Shown piece after piece: positions 12,806 through 27,513 of a stretch of DNA of 57,091 nucleotides. The DNA comes from Pseudanabaena cinerea FACHB-1277 (lineage in GTDB: Bacteria > Cyanobacteriota > Cyanobacteriia > Pseudanabaenales > Pseudanabaenaceae). The stretch spans positions 1 through 57,091 of the forward strand of contig NZ_JACJPY010000018.1 of assembly GCF_014696345.1 (NCBI RefSeq), in the 5' to 3' direction. Position numbers and translations under genes: made by a program. Each line of letters starts with the position of its first letter. The first letter of the stretch is position 1. The notes under the pieces were generated by a model. It was given only the letters and a program-made list of their open reading frames with translations. It did not search any database and was not told the DNA's origin.

Positions 12806-15432
12806 AACTTGGACTTGGCTTCGATCGCCTCCAATCGGCTCTTGAGGGTTTGGTTATCCTTTCGCAATTGATCGAGTTCTTCGCGCAATTGTTTTAGTCC
12901 TGCATCCTTGCCAATCGCTTTCTGTACCCGTTGAATTGCTTCATCGGCAGCACGGCGGACACGCCCATCGGGAGTTGAGTCAGACAGCGATCGCAATACA
13001 CCCATTGCTCCTGCGCTGTCGATCTGCCCCAAAGCTGCCACTACAGACATTTGGGTCAAAAAGAAAGTCTCTTGGGCAATTACACTGAGGCGATTGAGAA
13101 TCTGTTCAGTTTTGGGCTGAGATTGGGATTTACCCATCGCACCCAAGGCACGGATCGCGGCAAGGCGCAAGGGTTGTGGCACATCTGGCTCCGTGTATTT
13201 AATCACGGTTTCTAAAGCTTCATCGGCATCCTTGATTTTGGCAAGCCCCGCGATCGCGCCCGATCGCACCACCTCGTTCCAGCCCGATCTTTCTTTGAGA
13301 ACCGTTTGCAGCAGCTTGATCACCTTCGATGGTTCCTTCTCAGAGCTTAGCACCGATGCCAGTTCACCTGTCAGCCTTGCCGCCGTTGCTTCAACGGTAT
13401 AGCTAGGATCGCCTTTTTTCAGGATGGGCTTGATCAGATCGAGACTCTTTTGGACTTTATTTTGCGCCAAACTGGAAATTACTGCCGCTCTCACCCTTGC
13501 ATCAGGATCGTTAATTGCCAGTGCTAGAGCCTCAAAGGATTGATCCAGCTTAATCGCCGCTAAGTTTTCGGCAATCTCGACTCGCACCGCCCAGAACTTT
13601 TCATTGAGCAAAGCCTCACCCAAAATCCTTGCGGCTTCCAAACCGCCTTTCTTGGCGAGTGCTTCCGCGCAGTAAATACGGGCGATGGGATCAGGATCGC
13701 ACTGCAAGCCTGCCTTTAGTTCCGCAACTCCATATTCAAGGGTGACTTGCTTGAGATAGTTATTGCCTTTGTCGAAACTGATGTATTTGGGCTTATTTTT
13801 GAGAGGGAAGTAAAATGCTTGTTCCTTCTCAAATAGCCGCACTGTGAAAGTCTGGGTATCGGCAGCATCCTCAAAACCAAAGCCAATGGGAATCTTGAGA
13901 TCAAATAATTCATCCTGAGTTTGGGAAACTGTGACCTTTGCCAAGTTATTATCGCCATCCCAACTGTAGCCCACCTTATATTCTGGATGTCCACCACGGA
14001 AGACATATTGATCGAAAAGCGCCATGCAGTTTTTGCCAGTGACCTCTTCGATCGCCCTCAGTAAATCGATAGTTTCCACGGTCTTGTGGGCATTGGTATT
14101 CACAAAATGATGGATTGCTTTCCAAAATAGTTCATCGCCTAGCTCGGTGCGAATCATATGATATACACAGCCGCCCTTCTCATAGATATGGCGATCGTAT
14201 AGTTCGATCGCCTCACGGTAGACATGAGTAACCATGGGACGGCGATAGCGATCGCGGTCTTCAGAAATATAGCGCCTTGCCTCACCTAATAGATAATAGG
14301 CGGCTTCTTCTGCTCCATACTCATGATCTGTCCAGAGAACTTCGGCATAGGTGGCGGCTCCTTCCTTTACCCAAGCGTGTGACCAATGTTTGATCACCAC
14401 CAAGTCGCCAAACCATTGATGTGCCAATTCATGGGCAACAAGGCTCTCACTAGAGCGGTTATCAAGGGCGGCACGGGCATCTAAGACACAGCGATCGGTG
14501 AGTAATGTGGTGGAAGTATTTTCCATGCCACCAAAAATGAAGTCAGCCACACAGACCTGTGCATACTTAGGAAAGGCATAGTCATAGCCATATTTTTGGC
14601 TAAAGAACTCAATCATTTTCGGGGTCTTGCCCATCGTCAGGATCGCTTCTTCGGCACTACGCGCCTTGTCAACATAGTATGTAACAGGTTTACCCTGCCA
14701 TTCATCCTTAACTTCGATAAAGTCACCGATCGCCAAGGTCATCAAATAGCTAGGATGAATTTCCCGTTGATACCAGTGATAGGTCTTTTCTTGCTCCTTG
14801 CGATGTTCTTTAACTTCAACCAATTCACCATTGGAAATTACCATCAATTCCTTCGGCACACGAATCGCAATTTCGGAAGTGGCAAGTTGCCCAGGATAAT
14901 CAAAGCAGGGGAACCAATAGCGAGAATCCTCATCTTCGCCCTGTGTCCAGACTTGAGTTGGTTTCTGTGGCTGATGCTCAGTGGGCTTGACAAAATAAAT
15001 GCCGCGTTGGGGCTGTTCCGCAGCATAGGCGATCGCAATCTCAATGGGGACATTCGCCTTTGTGGCTTCATTAAGATAAATTTTTAAAAATTCGCCATCA
15101 TAGTCAAATTTACATTGATTGTTAGGATTGGGCTTTGCTTCAATGCGATCGCTAACCGATACTGAGTCAATCCGCAAATTTACCGCATCTAAGGTCAAGT
15201 CCATCACCCCGTTTCGCACAGGACGCAACCGAATTTTGCAAGTGCCTGTAATTGAGGTGTTAGGAATATCTAATACCAAATCAAGGGCAATATGCTCTAC
15301 TTGACCAGGGCGATCAGGATTGTAGTGAGGCTTAGCCCCTGGCAACTGAAAGGATTTATGCTTTTTCGCCTTGTCGCTTTCTCCATCCCAAAATCCTAAT
15401 TCCAAGGTGCTTTCCCAAGATTTGCGCGTCAT
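12802..15432 (-). CDS. M1 family aminopeptidase with C-terminal HEAT repeats
   Basis: 876 residues. The N-terminal beta domain leads to the exopeptidase motif GGMEN at 301-305, and the zinc site HELAH at 334-338 is completed by Glu357 (WVKEG), so the enzyme should be active. It removes N-terminal residues from peptides. The C-terminal third (about 560-840) is a set of HEAT-like helical repeats, as in the cold-active/plant-type branch of M1, ending in a short coiled coil (845-876). No signal peptide, so cytoplasmic. Convergent with the HdrB-like gene with a three-base overlap of stops. Confidence 0.92.
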   Translation of the reverse strand: MTRKSWESTLELGFWDGESDKAKKHKSFQLPGAKPHYNPDRPGQVEHIALDLVLDIPNTSITGTCKIRLRPVRNGVMDLTLDAVNLRIDSVSVSDRIEAKPNPNNQCKFDYDGEFLKIYLNEATKANVPIEIAIAYAAEQPQRGIYFVKPTEHQPQKPTQVWTQGEDEDSRYWFPCFDYPGQLATSEIAIRVPKELMVISNGELVEVKEHRKEQEKTYHWYQREIHPSYLMTLAIGDFIEVKDEWQGKPVTYYVDKARSAEEAILTMGKTPKMIEFFSQKYGYDYAFPKYAQVCVADFIFGGMENTSTTLLTDRCVLDARAALDNRSSESLVAHELAHQWFGDLVVIKHWSHAWVKEGAATYAEVLWTDHEYGAEEAAYYLLGEARRYISEDRDRYRRPMVTHVYREAIELYDRHIYEKGGCVYHMIRTELGDELFWKAIHHFVNTNAHKTVETIDLLRAIEEVTGKNCMALFDQYVFRGGHPEYKVGYSWDGDNNLAKVTVSQTQDELFDLKIPIGFGFEDAADTQTFTVRLFEKEQAFYFPLKNKPKYISFDKGNNYLKQVTLEYGVAELKAGLQCDPDPIARIYCAEALAKKGGLEAARILGEALLNEKFWAVRVEIAENLAAIKLDQSFEALALAINDPDARVRAAVISSLAQNKVQKSLDLIKPILKKGDPSYTVEATAARLTGELASVLSSEKEPSKVIKLLQTVLKERSGWNEVVRSGAIAGLAKIKDADEALETVIKYTEPDVPQPLRLAAIRALGAMGKSQSQPKTEQILNRLSVIAQETFFLTQMSVVAALGQIDSAGAMGVLRSLSDSTPDGRVRRAADEAIQRVQKAIGKDAGLKQLREELDQLRKDNQTLKSRLEAIEAKSKF

Positions 15433-15629
15433 AGAACCTACTCTGAGTTTACTTTTTGATTAATTTTATGATATTTCTGTTTTTGACTGTTGTGCCTGAT
15501 TGACTGACAAAATTGTTGGAAATCCTGTTAGTACGGAAACACGCACCCTTTAGCCCTGTAGAACCGATCCCGTTTATAAGGGAGACAGTCTAAGATATTC
15601 ACAGATACTTTAGACCACAGGAGGCGGCG

Positions 15630-18248
15630 ATGCAACCAACCAACCCCAATCAATTTACCGAAAAAGCATGGGCGGCGATCGCCAAGACCCCTGATGTGGT
15701 CAAAGCGGCGCAGCAACAACAGATCGAACCTGAACATTTACTTAAGGCATTGCTAGAAGAAGAGGGTTTAGCAAGTAGCATTTTTAGCAAGGCGGGGATT
15801 AATATTCAAAAATTGCGCGATCGCATTGACGAATTTATCAACCGTCAGCCCAAGGTCTCTAGCTCCAATACATCAGTTTATCTGGGGCGCAACCTAGAGG
15901 TGCTATTTGATCGCGCCGAAAAGGAAAAGAAAAATTTTGGCGACGAATTTATTTCCATTGAGCATATGCTACTGCCCTATTGCAAAGATGATCGCTTTGG
16001 CAAGCCGCTCTATCAAGAAATGGGACTCGATGAAGGGAAACTACGTAATATTATTCAACAAGTGCGAGGCAATCAAAAAGTGACCGACCAAAATCCTGAA
16101 AATAAATATGAAGCGCTTACCAAATATGGTCGCGATCTCACGGAACTCGCCCATGCTGGCAAGCTTGACCCTGTAATTGGACGCGATGACGAGATTCGCC
16201 GCACGATCCAAATTTTATCCCGCCGTACTAAAAATAATCCCGTTCTCATTGGTGAACCAGGGGTGGGTAAAACGGCGATCGCCGAAGGATTAGCCCAACG
16301 GATCATTAGCGGTGATGTGCCTGAATCCTTGAAAGACCGCAAGCTAATTGCCATTGATATGGGAGCCTTGATCGCAGGGGCAAAATATCGCGGTGAATTT
16401 GAAGAGCGCTTAAAAGCAGTTCTCAAGGAAGTAACGGAATCCAATGGCAACATTATTCTGTTTATTGATGAAATTCATACAGTCGTGGGTGCGGGGGCTA
16501 CCCAAGGGGCAATGGATGCGGGTAACTTGCTCAAGCCTATGCTGGCGCGGGGCGAGCTGCGCTGTATCGGTGCGACCACTCTGGATGAATACCGCAAATA
16601 TATTGAGAAAGATGCCGCCCTAGAGCGCCGCTTCCAACAGGTTTACATCGATCAACCTAATGTGGAAGATACAATTTCCATTCTTAGAGGTTTGCGCGAT
16701 CGCTACGAATCGCACCACAATGTCACCATCTCCGATACAGCACTGGTGGCGGCGGCAACCCTATCCAATCGCTACATCAGCGATCGCTTTTTACCCGATA
16801 AGGCGATCGACTTGGTTGACGAGGCGGCAGCTAAGTTGAAGATGGAAATCACTTCCCAGCCAGAAGAACTTGATGAAATTAATCGCAAGATCATTCAGAT
16901 GGAAATGGAATGTCTATCTTTGAAGAAAGAAAACGATCGCGAATCCATTGAGCGTCTAGAGAAGTTGAATAAGGAACTAGGCGATCTGAAGGAAGAACAA
17001 ACCACCCTCAAAGCAAGGTGGGAAGCTGAGAAGCAAGTAATCGATAACCTTGGCAAAATCAAGGATGATATCGCCCATGTGAATGTGGAAATTCAACAGG
17101 CAGAACGGGACTATGATCTGAGCAAGGCGGCGGAATTGAAGTACGGCAAGCTCACTGATTTGCAGCGTAAGTTGGAAATTGCCGAGGTGAATCTGGAAGA
17201 GGCAAAAACCTCTGGGCGATCGCTGCTGCGTCAAGAAGTCACCGAAGAGGACATTGCCGAAATCATTTCCAAATGGTCGGGCATTCCTGTCAGTAAGCTA
17301 GTGGAATCAGAAAAAGAGAAGCTCCTGCAACTCGAAGATGTGCTACACGATCGCGTGGTTGGTCAAGAAGAAGCGGTCACGGCGATCGCCGATGCCATCC
17401 AAAGATCCCGTGCAGGGCTTGCCGATCCCAATCGCCCCATCGCTAGTTTCATTTTCCTAGGACCCACGGGCGTTGGCAAAACCGAACTCGCCAAGGCCCT
17501 CGCCGCTTATCTCTTTGATACCGAGGAGTCAATGGTGCGGATCGATATGTCTGAGTACATGGAGAAGCATAGCGTCTCGCGCCTAGTTGGTGCGCCCCCA
17601 GGGTATGTCGGCTATGAGGAAGGTGGACAACTTACCGAAGCCGTGCGCCGCCGTCCCTACGCGGTGATTCTCTTTGATGAAATCGAGAAAGCACATCCCG
17701 ATGTGTTTAACATCATGTTGCAAATCCTTGATGATGGGCGCGTGACCGATTCCCAAGGGCGTACCGTTGACTTCAAGAACTCGATCATCATCATGACCAG
17801 TAACGTTGGCTCGCAGTTCATTCTCGATATTGCAGGGGATGATTCTAAATACGAAGAAATGCGCGATCGCGTCATGGAATCGATGCGCTCTAGCTTCCGT
17901 CCTGAGTTCCTAAACCGCATTGATGAAATCGTGATCTTCCATGCCCTGCGCCGTGAGGAATTGCGCCGCATCGTTAAATTACAAGTGCAACGTCTCGAAA
18001 AACGCCTTGATGAACGCCGTATGAGCCTGAAACTGGCTGACGCGGCTTTGGACTTCATTGCTGAAGTTGGCTATGACCCTGTATATGGTGCAAGACCCCT
18101 AAAGCGGATCATTCAACGTCAATTGGAAACCCAAATTGCTAAGAGCATTCTGCGCGGCGACTTTGCTGAGGGCGATACTATTTTTGTGGATATCGAGAAT
18201 GAACGCTTAGCCTTCAAGCGCTTATCGTCAGATTTAATTACGATTTAA
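15630..18248 (+). CDS. clpB: ATP-dependent disaggregase ClpB
   Basis: 872 residues, full length. Double N-domain (1-145), first AAA+ module with Walker A GEPGVGKT at about 208-215 and Walker B with IDEIHT, the coiled-coil middle domain (about 400-525) that distinguishes ClpB from ClpC, the second AAA+ module with GPTGVGKT (about 605) and [11 protein letters not shown], and the small C-terminal domain. There is no IGF loop for ClpP, consistent with disaggregation together with DnaK. The ATG is preceded by GGAGGCGGCG, a strong ribosome binding site. No CIRCE element is visible in the 200-base upstream gap, so regulation is probably by a sigma factor. Cyanobacteria usually carry two clpB genes; which one this is cannot be told here. 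Confidence 0.97.
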   Translation: MQPTNPNQFTEKAWAAIAKTPDVVKAAQQQQIEPEHLLKALLEEEGLASSIFSKAGINIQKLRDRIDEFINRQPKVSSSNTSVYLGRNLEVLFDRAEKEKKNFGDEFISIEHMLLPYCKDDRFGKPLYQEMGLDEGKLRNIIQQVRGNQKVTDQNPENKYEALTKYGRDLTELAHAGKLDPVIGRDDEIRRTIQILSRRTKNNPVLIGEPGVGKTAIAEGLAQRIISGDVPESLKDRKLIAIDMGALIAGAKYRGEFEERLKAVLKEVTESNGNIILFIDEIHTVVGAGATQGAMDAGNLLKPMLARGELRCIGATTLDEYRKYIEKDAALERRFQQVYIDQPNVEDTISILRGLRDRYESHHNVTISDTALVAAATLSNRYISDRFLPDKAIDLVDEAAAKLKMEITSQPEELDEINRKIIQMEMECLSLKKENDRESIERLEKLNKELGDLKEEQTTLKARWEAEKQVIDNLGKIKDDIAHVNVEIQQAERDYDLSKAAELKYGKLTDLQRKLEIAEVNLEEAKTSGRSLLRQEVTEEDIAEIISKWSGIPVSKLVESEKEKLLQLEDVLHDRVVGQEEAVTAIADAIQRSRAGLADPNRPIASFIFLGPTGVGKTELAKALAAYLFDTEESMVRIDMSEYMEKHSVSRLVGAPPGYVGYEEGGQLTEAVRRRPYAVILFDEIEKAHPDVFNIMLQILDDGRVTDSQGRTVDFKNSIIIMTSNVGSQFILDIAGDDSKYEEMRDRVMESMRSSFRPEFLNRIDEIVIFHALRREELRRIVKLQVQRLEKRLDERRMSLKLADAALDFIAEVGYDPVYGARPLKRIIQRQLETQIAKSILRGDFAEGDTIFVDIENERLAFKRLSSDLITI

Positions 18249-18302
18249 CTATATTGCGTTAACAATTTTTTCAAATGAGCATTTAATCTTAGAGGCTGTT
18301 TG

Positions 18303-18462
18303 AAAAGCTCTAACCCCCCTCAATCCCCCTTGCAAAGGGGGAAGAAGAAAATTCTCCCCCCTTTTTTCAAGGGGGGCTGGGGGGGGATCAAAACCTGAAA
18401 ACGTAGTCAGAGAGACTTGTGTGTACACCGTAGCTTTGTAAGGGGGAAAGGGGGGATCAATC
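18303..18462. repeat. Dispersed C/G-tract palindromic repeat, copy 1
   Basis: The gap after clpB holds CCCCCTT...AAGGGGG and CCCCCC...GGGGGG inverted arms, then a unit with GACTTGTGTGTACACCGTAGC followed by GTAAGGGGG and GGGGGGATCAAT (18414-18460). The same unit recurs at 50594-50665, and the C/G-tract arms also at 32268-32352. There is no coding potential. A non-autonomous transposable or REP-type repeat is likely. Confidence 0.75.
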
Positions 18463-18526
18463 GACATTTTTAGCGAATGTCTAGACTTCTCAAACAGGCT
18501 CTTACAGCGCAAAGCGCCATAAGACT

Positions 18527-19996
18527 CTAGTTGAACTGCTCTGCCCAGTCAGATATCCAGTTAAGGGTTTTATGTACAAGTTCGGGCGTACTCGCCTCAC
18601 AATACAGTCGCAATAGTGGCTCAGTGCCACTAAACCTCACTAGCAACCAACTACCATCTGCCAAGCGGAACTTAAAGCCATCGGGAGCCGTGGATTCGAT
18701 GACTTTGCGACCAGCAATTTCGGTCAAGGAAAATTGTTGCAAAGTCGCAATCAGTTTTTCTCTCGCCGCCATACCTGACAGTTTCTTATCGATGCGATCG
18801 TAATGAGAAAAGAAGTTAGTTTGCTGTTGAAGATGGCGATAAATTTGACTAAGATCCTGTCCCGATTTGGCGATCGCCTCCAATACATAGAGCGCTGACA
18901 ATAACGCATCTCGTTCAGGAATATGATTACCATAGCCAATGCCACCAGATTCTTCACCGCCCAAGAGACATGGCACGCCCGACAGCATTCGCTCAGCAAT
19001 ATATTTGTAGCCCACAGGGGTCTCGTAAACGGGTAAGTCGAATAGTTGCGCGACTTTGGGCATTAGGTCAGAGCCGCTAATGGTTTTAATTAATTCGCCT
19101 TTAAAGTTGCGATATTTGGCGAGGTGTTCTAAGAGAATGGGAATGAGGATTTGGGAACTTAGGAAATTGCCTGTGCTGTCAACAGCCGCAATGCGATCGG
19201 CATCGCCATCAAATACAAAGCCCACGGCAGTCTTGTCTGGATATTGATGATGGTGGGCTTTGACCTGATCCAATAACTCGGAAATATAGCGCGGTAATGG
19301 TTCGGGTGCGCCGCCCCCAAATAGTGGATCGCTCTCGCTATTAATTTCATGAAGGTTAGTGAGATCCGTAATTTCGAGGATTTTGGCGAGTCCTGTGGCG
19401 GCGGCTCCATGCATCACATCTACAAATACCGTCAATTCTCCCGTGGCGATCGCTTCCTTAATGATGTCAATATCAACCTTGCCCCGCAAAACTTGACAAT
19501 AGCTCTGCCAAGGGTCAAAGAGGGTAATCGTACCTTTTTGGGGAGCTTCATAATTAAAATCACCGCTTTCTAAAATTGCTTCTACTTTGGCGGTGAGTTC
19601 AGGAGCAACAGAGCCACCAAATGCACCCTTAATCTTCAGCCCTGAATAGTTGGCAGGGTTGTGGCTCGCAGTGATAACTAATGCACCAAGGGCTTGGCGA
19701 TCGTAAGCAGCCCAACTAAAGGCGGGAGTGGGGGCAAAGCCATCGGCAAGCAGCACATCAAACCCGATCGCTGTCACTGACTCAGCCACCCGTTTGGCAA
19801 AATCCGCAGACATAAATCGGCGATCATAACCTACGATGATCTGATTGCTGCCATTACCGAAGGTCTCTTGCAATATATGGGCAGCGATCGGAGCGACTGC
19901 CGCTAAGCGATCATAGGTAAAGTCATCGGCGATGATGCCGCGCCAACCGTCAGTACCAAAGCGAATCGGATTTTGTAAAATATACTTGCCTTGCAT
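18527..19996 (-). CDS. Phosphoglucomutase/phosphomannomutase family enzyme
   Basis: 489 residues with all four alpha-D-phosphohexomutase signatures: catalytic serine loop TASHNP with Ser111, metal loop DGDADR (about 260), sugar loop GGEESGG, and phosphate loop RFSGTEP near the C-terminus. It interconverts hexose 1- and 6-phosphates, feeding glycogen, cell-wall and nucleotide-sugar synthesis. The family is conserved in cyanobacteria next to, and distinct from, the main Pgm; substrate (glucose or mannose) cannot be fixed from sequence. It stands alone, with no overlap with neighbours. Confidence 0.93.
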   Translation of the reverse strand: MQGKYILQNPIRFGTDGWRGIIADDFTYDRLAAVAPIAAHILQETFGNGSNQIIVGYDRRFMSADFAKRVAESVTAIGFDVLLADGFAPTPAFSWAAYDRQALGALVITASHNPANYSGLKIKGAFGGSVAPELTAKVEAILESGDFNYEAPQKGTITLFDPWQSYCQVLRGKVDIDIIKEAIATGELTVFVDVMHGAAATGLAKILEITDLTNLHEINSESDPLFGGGAPEPLPRYISELLDQVKAHHHQYPDKTAVGFVFDGDADRIAAVDSTGNFLSSQILIPILLEHLAKYRNFKGELIKTISGSDLMPKVAQLFDLPVYETPVGYKYIAERMLSGVPCLLGGEESGGIGYGNHIPERDALLSALYVLEAIAKSGQDLSQIYRHLQQQTNFFSHYDRIDKKLSGMAAREKLIATLQQFSLTEIAGRKVIESTAPDGFKFRLADGSWLLVRFSGTEPLLRLYCEASTPELVHKTLNWISDWAEQFN

Positions 19997-20170
19997 AAGC
20001 CCTTGAAAATATCTAACGGTATCAAGTTTACAGTGCTTTCCTTGCCTACTCCCTTCCCATTCAAAAATTAGTGGGCGGCACGAAAAGACTCTAAAAGACC
20101 CTAAAGATGCCGCAGCGCAGCAACTTCAAGGTCTTCTATTGATTGTGACCCAACCACAAAGTGCTGTAAA

Positions 20171-21232
<1,062 letters not shown>

Positions 21233-21389
21233 TTATGCTAACCCAAGTTTTTAAAGTCACAGTTTATCTTAATCTATCTATTAGAATTCAAAAGCGTTAC
21301 CAATTTGCAATGGCAAAAAGACCATATTTGCAAAATTTTTTGCCTCACAGTATCTTAAGACCAATTCATGAATTAATTTTATAAAATGT

Positions 21390-22061
21390 ATGCAATTTAT
21401 CAATCCCAAAATTGACTATGCCTTCAAGAAGATATTTGGCTCACAACAAAGTCATAATATCTTGATTAGCTTTCTCAATGCGCTGCTTTATGACGGCAAA
21501 CCTACAATTCAAGATCTAGAAATTATCGATCCCTACCTTGCTCCCAAAATACGCGGCATTAAGGATAGCTATGTAGATGTAAAAGCAACGATCAAAGACA
21601 CAAGCGATCGCACTTCCTCAGTGATTATTGAGATGCAGGTGTTGAATGTGGAAGGGTTTGAAAATCGCATTTTATACAATGCGGCGAAGGCTGATCCTGG
21701 GCAGTTAATTATTGACAATGACTATACCGATCTAGAACCTGTGATTGTCCTTACGATCGCTGACTTTGAAGTGTTTCCTGAACTAGAGCAGAGCATCTCG
21801 CATTTCATGCTTAAAGATAAAATCTATCTTACTGACTATCCAATTTATGACATTGAGCTAGTATTCGTCGAATTACCAAAATTTCGGAAAGAATTAGCAG
21901 AGTTGGAAACTTTGACCGACAAGTGGATCTACTTCATGAAGTCAGCACAAAAGTTAGACTCAATACCATTAGTGATGCAGACCGTGCCAGAGATTAGCCA
22001 AGCATTTGAACTTGCCAAAAAAGCCAACATGACCCCCGATTATAGAAACTATCATCTATAG
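21390..22061 (+). CDS. Rpn/YhgA-like PD-(D/E)XK nuclease, shortened C-terminus
   Basis: 223 residues. Begins with the family hallmark NPKIDYAFKKIFG, then the nuclease core (IDPY...SYVDVKA and IIEMQV, about residues 47-85: the D...ExQ metal residues are present). Members promote recombination or act as putative transposases and are abundant in cyanobacteria. The family pattern continues past the NMTP segment with a helical tail; here the frame ends after only a few more residues (residues 212-223). That suggests truncation by a frameshift or deletion. The catalytic part is intact. AT-rich flanks and a large terminator hairpin follow. Confidence 0.85.
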   Translation: MQFINPKIDYAFKKIFGSQQSHNILISFLNALLYDGKPTIQDLEIIDPYLAPKIRGIKDSYVDVKATIKDTSDRTSSVIIEMQVLNVEGFENRILYNAAKADPGQLIIDNDYTDLEPVIVLTIADFEVFPELEQSISHFMLKDKIYLTDYPIYDIELVFVELPKFRKELAELETLTDKWIYFMKSAQKLDSIPLVMQTVPEISQAFELAKKANMTPDYRNYHL

Positions 22062-22078
22062 CCATAGCCAAGCAAGTT

Positions 22079-22133
22079 AAAACCCAAAAGAGAGTTGCGG
22101 CGCGAAGCGCCGCAACTCTCTTTTGGGTTTTGG
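22079..22133. terminator. Very long perfect hairpin terminator
   Basis: AACCCAAAAGAGAGTTGCGG extended by CGC, a three-base loop, and the exact complement ending in GGGTTTTGGG. The stem is about 25 bases. A decayed relative is visible at 25255-25320 (same AAAGAG...TTTTTGGGTTTG arms), so it may be a mobile palindrome used as a terminator. Confidence 0.85.
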
Positions 22134-22215
22134 GTTTGTCCTAACATAACTGACTACAGCTATACTTCCAAAAAGATAATGCAGCCCACTACGCGGACTG
22201 CATTGTTCTTTTATT

Positions 22216-25670
<3,455 letters not shown>

Positions 25671-25724
25671 AAGGAGTCAACGGTCATTCTGATACTAATA
25701 TCGATCCTCGCTGCTATTAATACT

Positions 25725-27467
25725 GTGGCGGCAGTGTGTCTCACGTTTTATGGACTAAATGCCTATTGGCTGACGGCTGTTCATGGACGGCCACCATCTC
25801 GGCGCAAGCAAATTGCCTTTGTCCGCAAATCGCGGGTTGCTCGCGAATATCAGACTGCTCAAGCCGCGATCGCCACATCTCGCAATTTAAGGGCGATCAC
25901 TGTTAATAATTTTGATGATCACAGCTTTGGCAATTTTGAGCAATTTCGCCTAGATTTGCCGCAGCATCAGTCTGCCAACTATGCGATCGCCCCAAATGTC
26001 GCCCCAAATGTCGCCCCAAATATTGATCATATTGATCATATTGACTATTGGCCGATTGTGACGATCCAATTGCCAATTTTTAATGAGCGTTATGTATCGC
26101 AGCGTTTAGTCGATGCGGTTTGTGCATTAGACTACCCTCGCGATCGGATGCAAATCCAAGTGCTAGATGACTCCACGGATGATACGCAAGAAATTTTGCG
26201 GGAAACTGTCGCCACCTATCAATCCCAAGGGCTATGGATTGAATATATCCATCGGGTAAATCGCTCAGGATTTAAGGCGGGTGCTTTGCAGGCAGCGATG
26301 CCGATGGTGGCGGCTAACTATATCGCGATTTTTGATGCTGATTTTATCCCCTCTAGCCATTGGCTCAAAGATGCAATGCGCCACTATGTGGAAAATCCCC
26401 ACGGTAAGGTGGCAGTGGTGCAAACCCGTTGGGGACATATTAATTCTGAATATTCCCTATTAACTAAGTTGCAAGCAACGGGTTTAGATGGTCACTTTGC
26501 CATTGAGCAACAAGCGAGGGCAAATAATGGCTATTTCCTTAATTTTAATGGCACGGCGGGGATCTGGAATCGACAGGCAATCATTGATGCAGGCGGCTGG
26601 CACGCCGACACCCTTGCCGAAGATATGGATTTGAGCTATCGCGCTCAACTCAAGGGTTGGCAAATTATTTATGACAATGATATTGTCGCGCCTGCGGAGT
26701 TGCCTGTGGCGATCGCTGCCTTTAAGTTGCAGCAGTTCCGTTGGGCTAAGGGGGGCATCCAATGTGCCAAGAAGCTCTTGCGTCAGATTTGGGGTGCAAA
26801 AATCAGGTTGGGCGCAAAAATCCAAGCCACCTTTCACATGACGGGCTATGCTAGCTATCCCTTGATGTTGCTTTTGATTTTGACCTCAATGCCTTTGTTG
26901 TTGACAATGGGCATGACTCAAACTAGTGCAGTTTCAGGGGCGATCGCCAATAGTATTGCTCCCAATATTGTTAACAGTTTGGTAAATCCTCCCTCTAGCT
27001 CGATCACTTGGCAAAACTCCTTGGGTGGCTTTTGGTCAACCCTGATGCTATCGGCAACCTTTGGCCCCCCATTTTTATACCTTAATGCCCAGCGCCGCAT
27101 CTATCCCCAATCTTGGTTTCGTCGTTTAGGACGGATTATTTGCTTGGTAATGCTCGGACCTGGTTTGTCATGGAGCAATACCCGTGCTGTATTTGCGGGT
27201 TTATTTAATACTGGGGCAAATTTTCGCCGCACCCCTAAATTTGCGATCAAAAATAAAAGCGATCGCTGGCAAAACAAAGCCTACAAGATTCCCCTTGATC
27301 TCAATGCTGTCATTGAAATTGGGCTATGTGCTTATAGCGCCATTTGCTGCGCGATCGCTCTCTATAAAGGCATGTATATGACCGTGCCGTTTATGGCGCT
27401 CTATGCCATTAGCTATGGCTATGTGGGTGGCTTGACCTTTTGGCAGTCGTGGCAATCTCGCGATTAA
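25725..27467 (+). CDS. GT2 glycosyltransferase, cellulose-synthase-like
   Basis: About 580 residues. Catalytic GT2 signatures in order: DDSTDD, FDADF (the DxD that binds UDP-sugar with metal), the acceptor TLAEDMDLS (catalytic Asp) and QQFRWAKG (QxxRW), the set of processive beta-glycan synthases. Membrane helices flank the domain: one at the N-terminus and four or five after residue 370. It probably makes and exports a polysaccharide from UDP-glucose or a related donor. The GTG start used here would cut the first helix short; an AAGGAG (25671-25676) points to a start near 25686 with a non-standard codon (ATT), adding 13 residues. Confidence 0.88.
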   Translation: MAAVCLTFYGLNAYWLTAVHGRPPSRRKQIAFVRKSRVAREYQTAQAAIATSRNLRAITVNNFDDHSFGNFEQFRLDLPQHQSANYAIAPNVAPNVAPNIDHIDHIDYWPIVTIQLPIFNERYVSQRLVDAVCALDYPRDRMQIQVLDDSTDDTQEILRETVATYQSQGLWIEYIHRVNRSGFKAGALQAAMPMVAANYIAIFDADFIPSSHWLKDAMRHYVENPHGKVAVVQTRWGHINSEYSLLTKLQATGLDGHFAIEQQARANNGYFLNFNGTAGIWNRQAIIDAGGWHADTLAEDMDLSYRAQLKGWQIIYDNDIVAPAELPVAIAAFKLQQFRWAKGGIQCAKKLLRQIWGAKIRLGAKIQATFHMTGYASYPLMLLLILTSMPLLLTMGMTQTSAVSGAIANSIAPNIVNSLVNPPSSSITWQNSLGGFWSTLMLSATFGPPFLYLNAQRRIYPQSWFRRLGRIICLVMLGPGLSWSNTRAVFAGLFNTGANFRRTPKFAIKNKSDRWQNKAYKIPLDLNAVIEIGLCAYSAICCAIALYKGMYMTVPFMALYAISYGYVGGLTFWQSWQSRD

Positions 27468-27505
27468 AAAAGTGGTAGCGCGAGGCGCTACCACTTTTGT
27501 TTTTT
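27467..27505. terminator. Bidirectional terminator
   Basis: AAAAGTGGTAGCGC, GAG loop, GCGCTACCACTTTT, then a T-rich run, between convergent genes. Confidence 0.9.
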
Positions 27506-27513
27506 AATTGGTG

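Noticed and set aside
14596-15087. Long + strand open frame (163 codons) opposite the aminopeptidase gene
   Set aside because: It lies wholly antisense to a well-supported M1 peptidase and has no family pattern; it is a shadow frame.
15433-15629. CIRCE element upstream of clpB
   Set aside because: No TTAGCACTC-N9-GAGTGCTAA inverted repeat is present in the gap.
22079-22133. CRISPR-like repeat
   Set aside because: A single perfect palindrome with no spacers or repeat series; best read as a terminator or REP-type palindrome.
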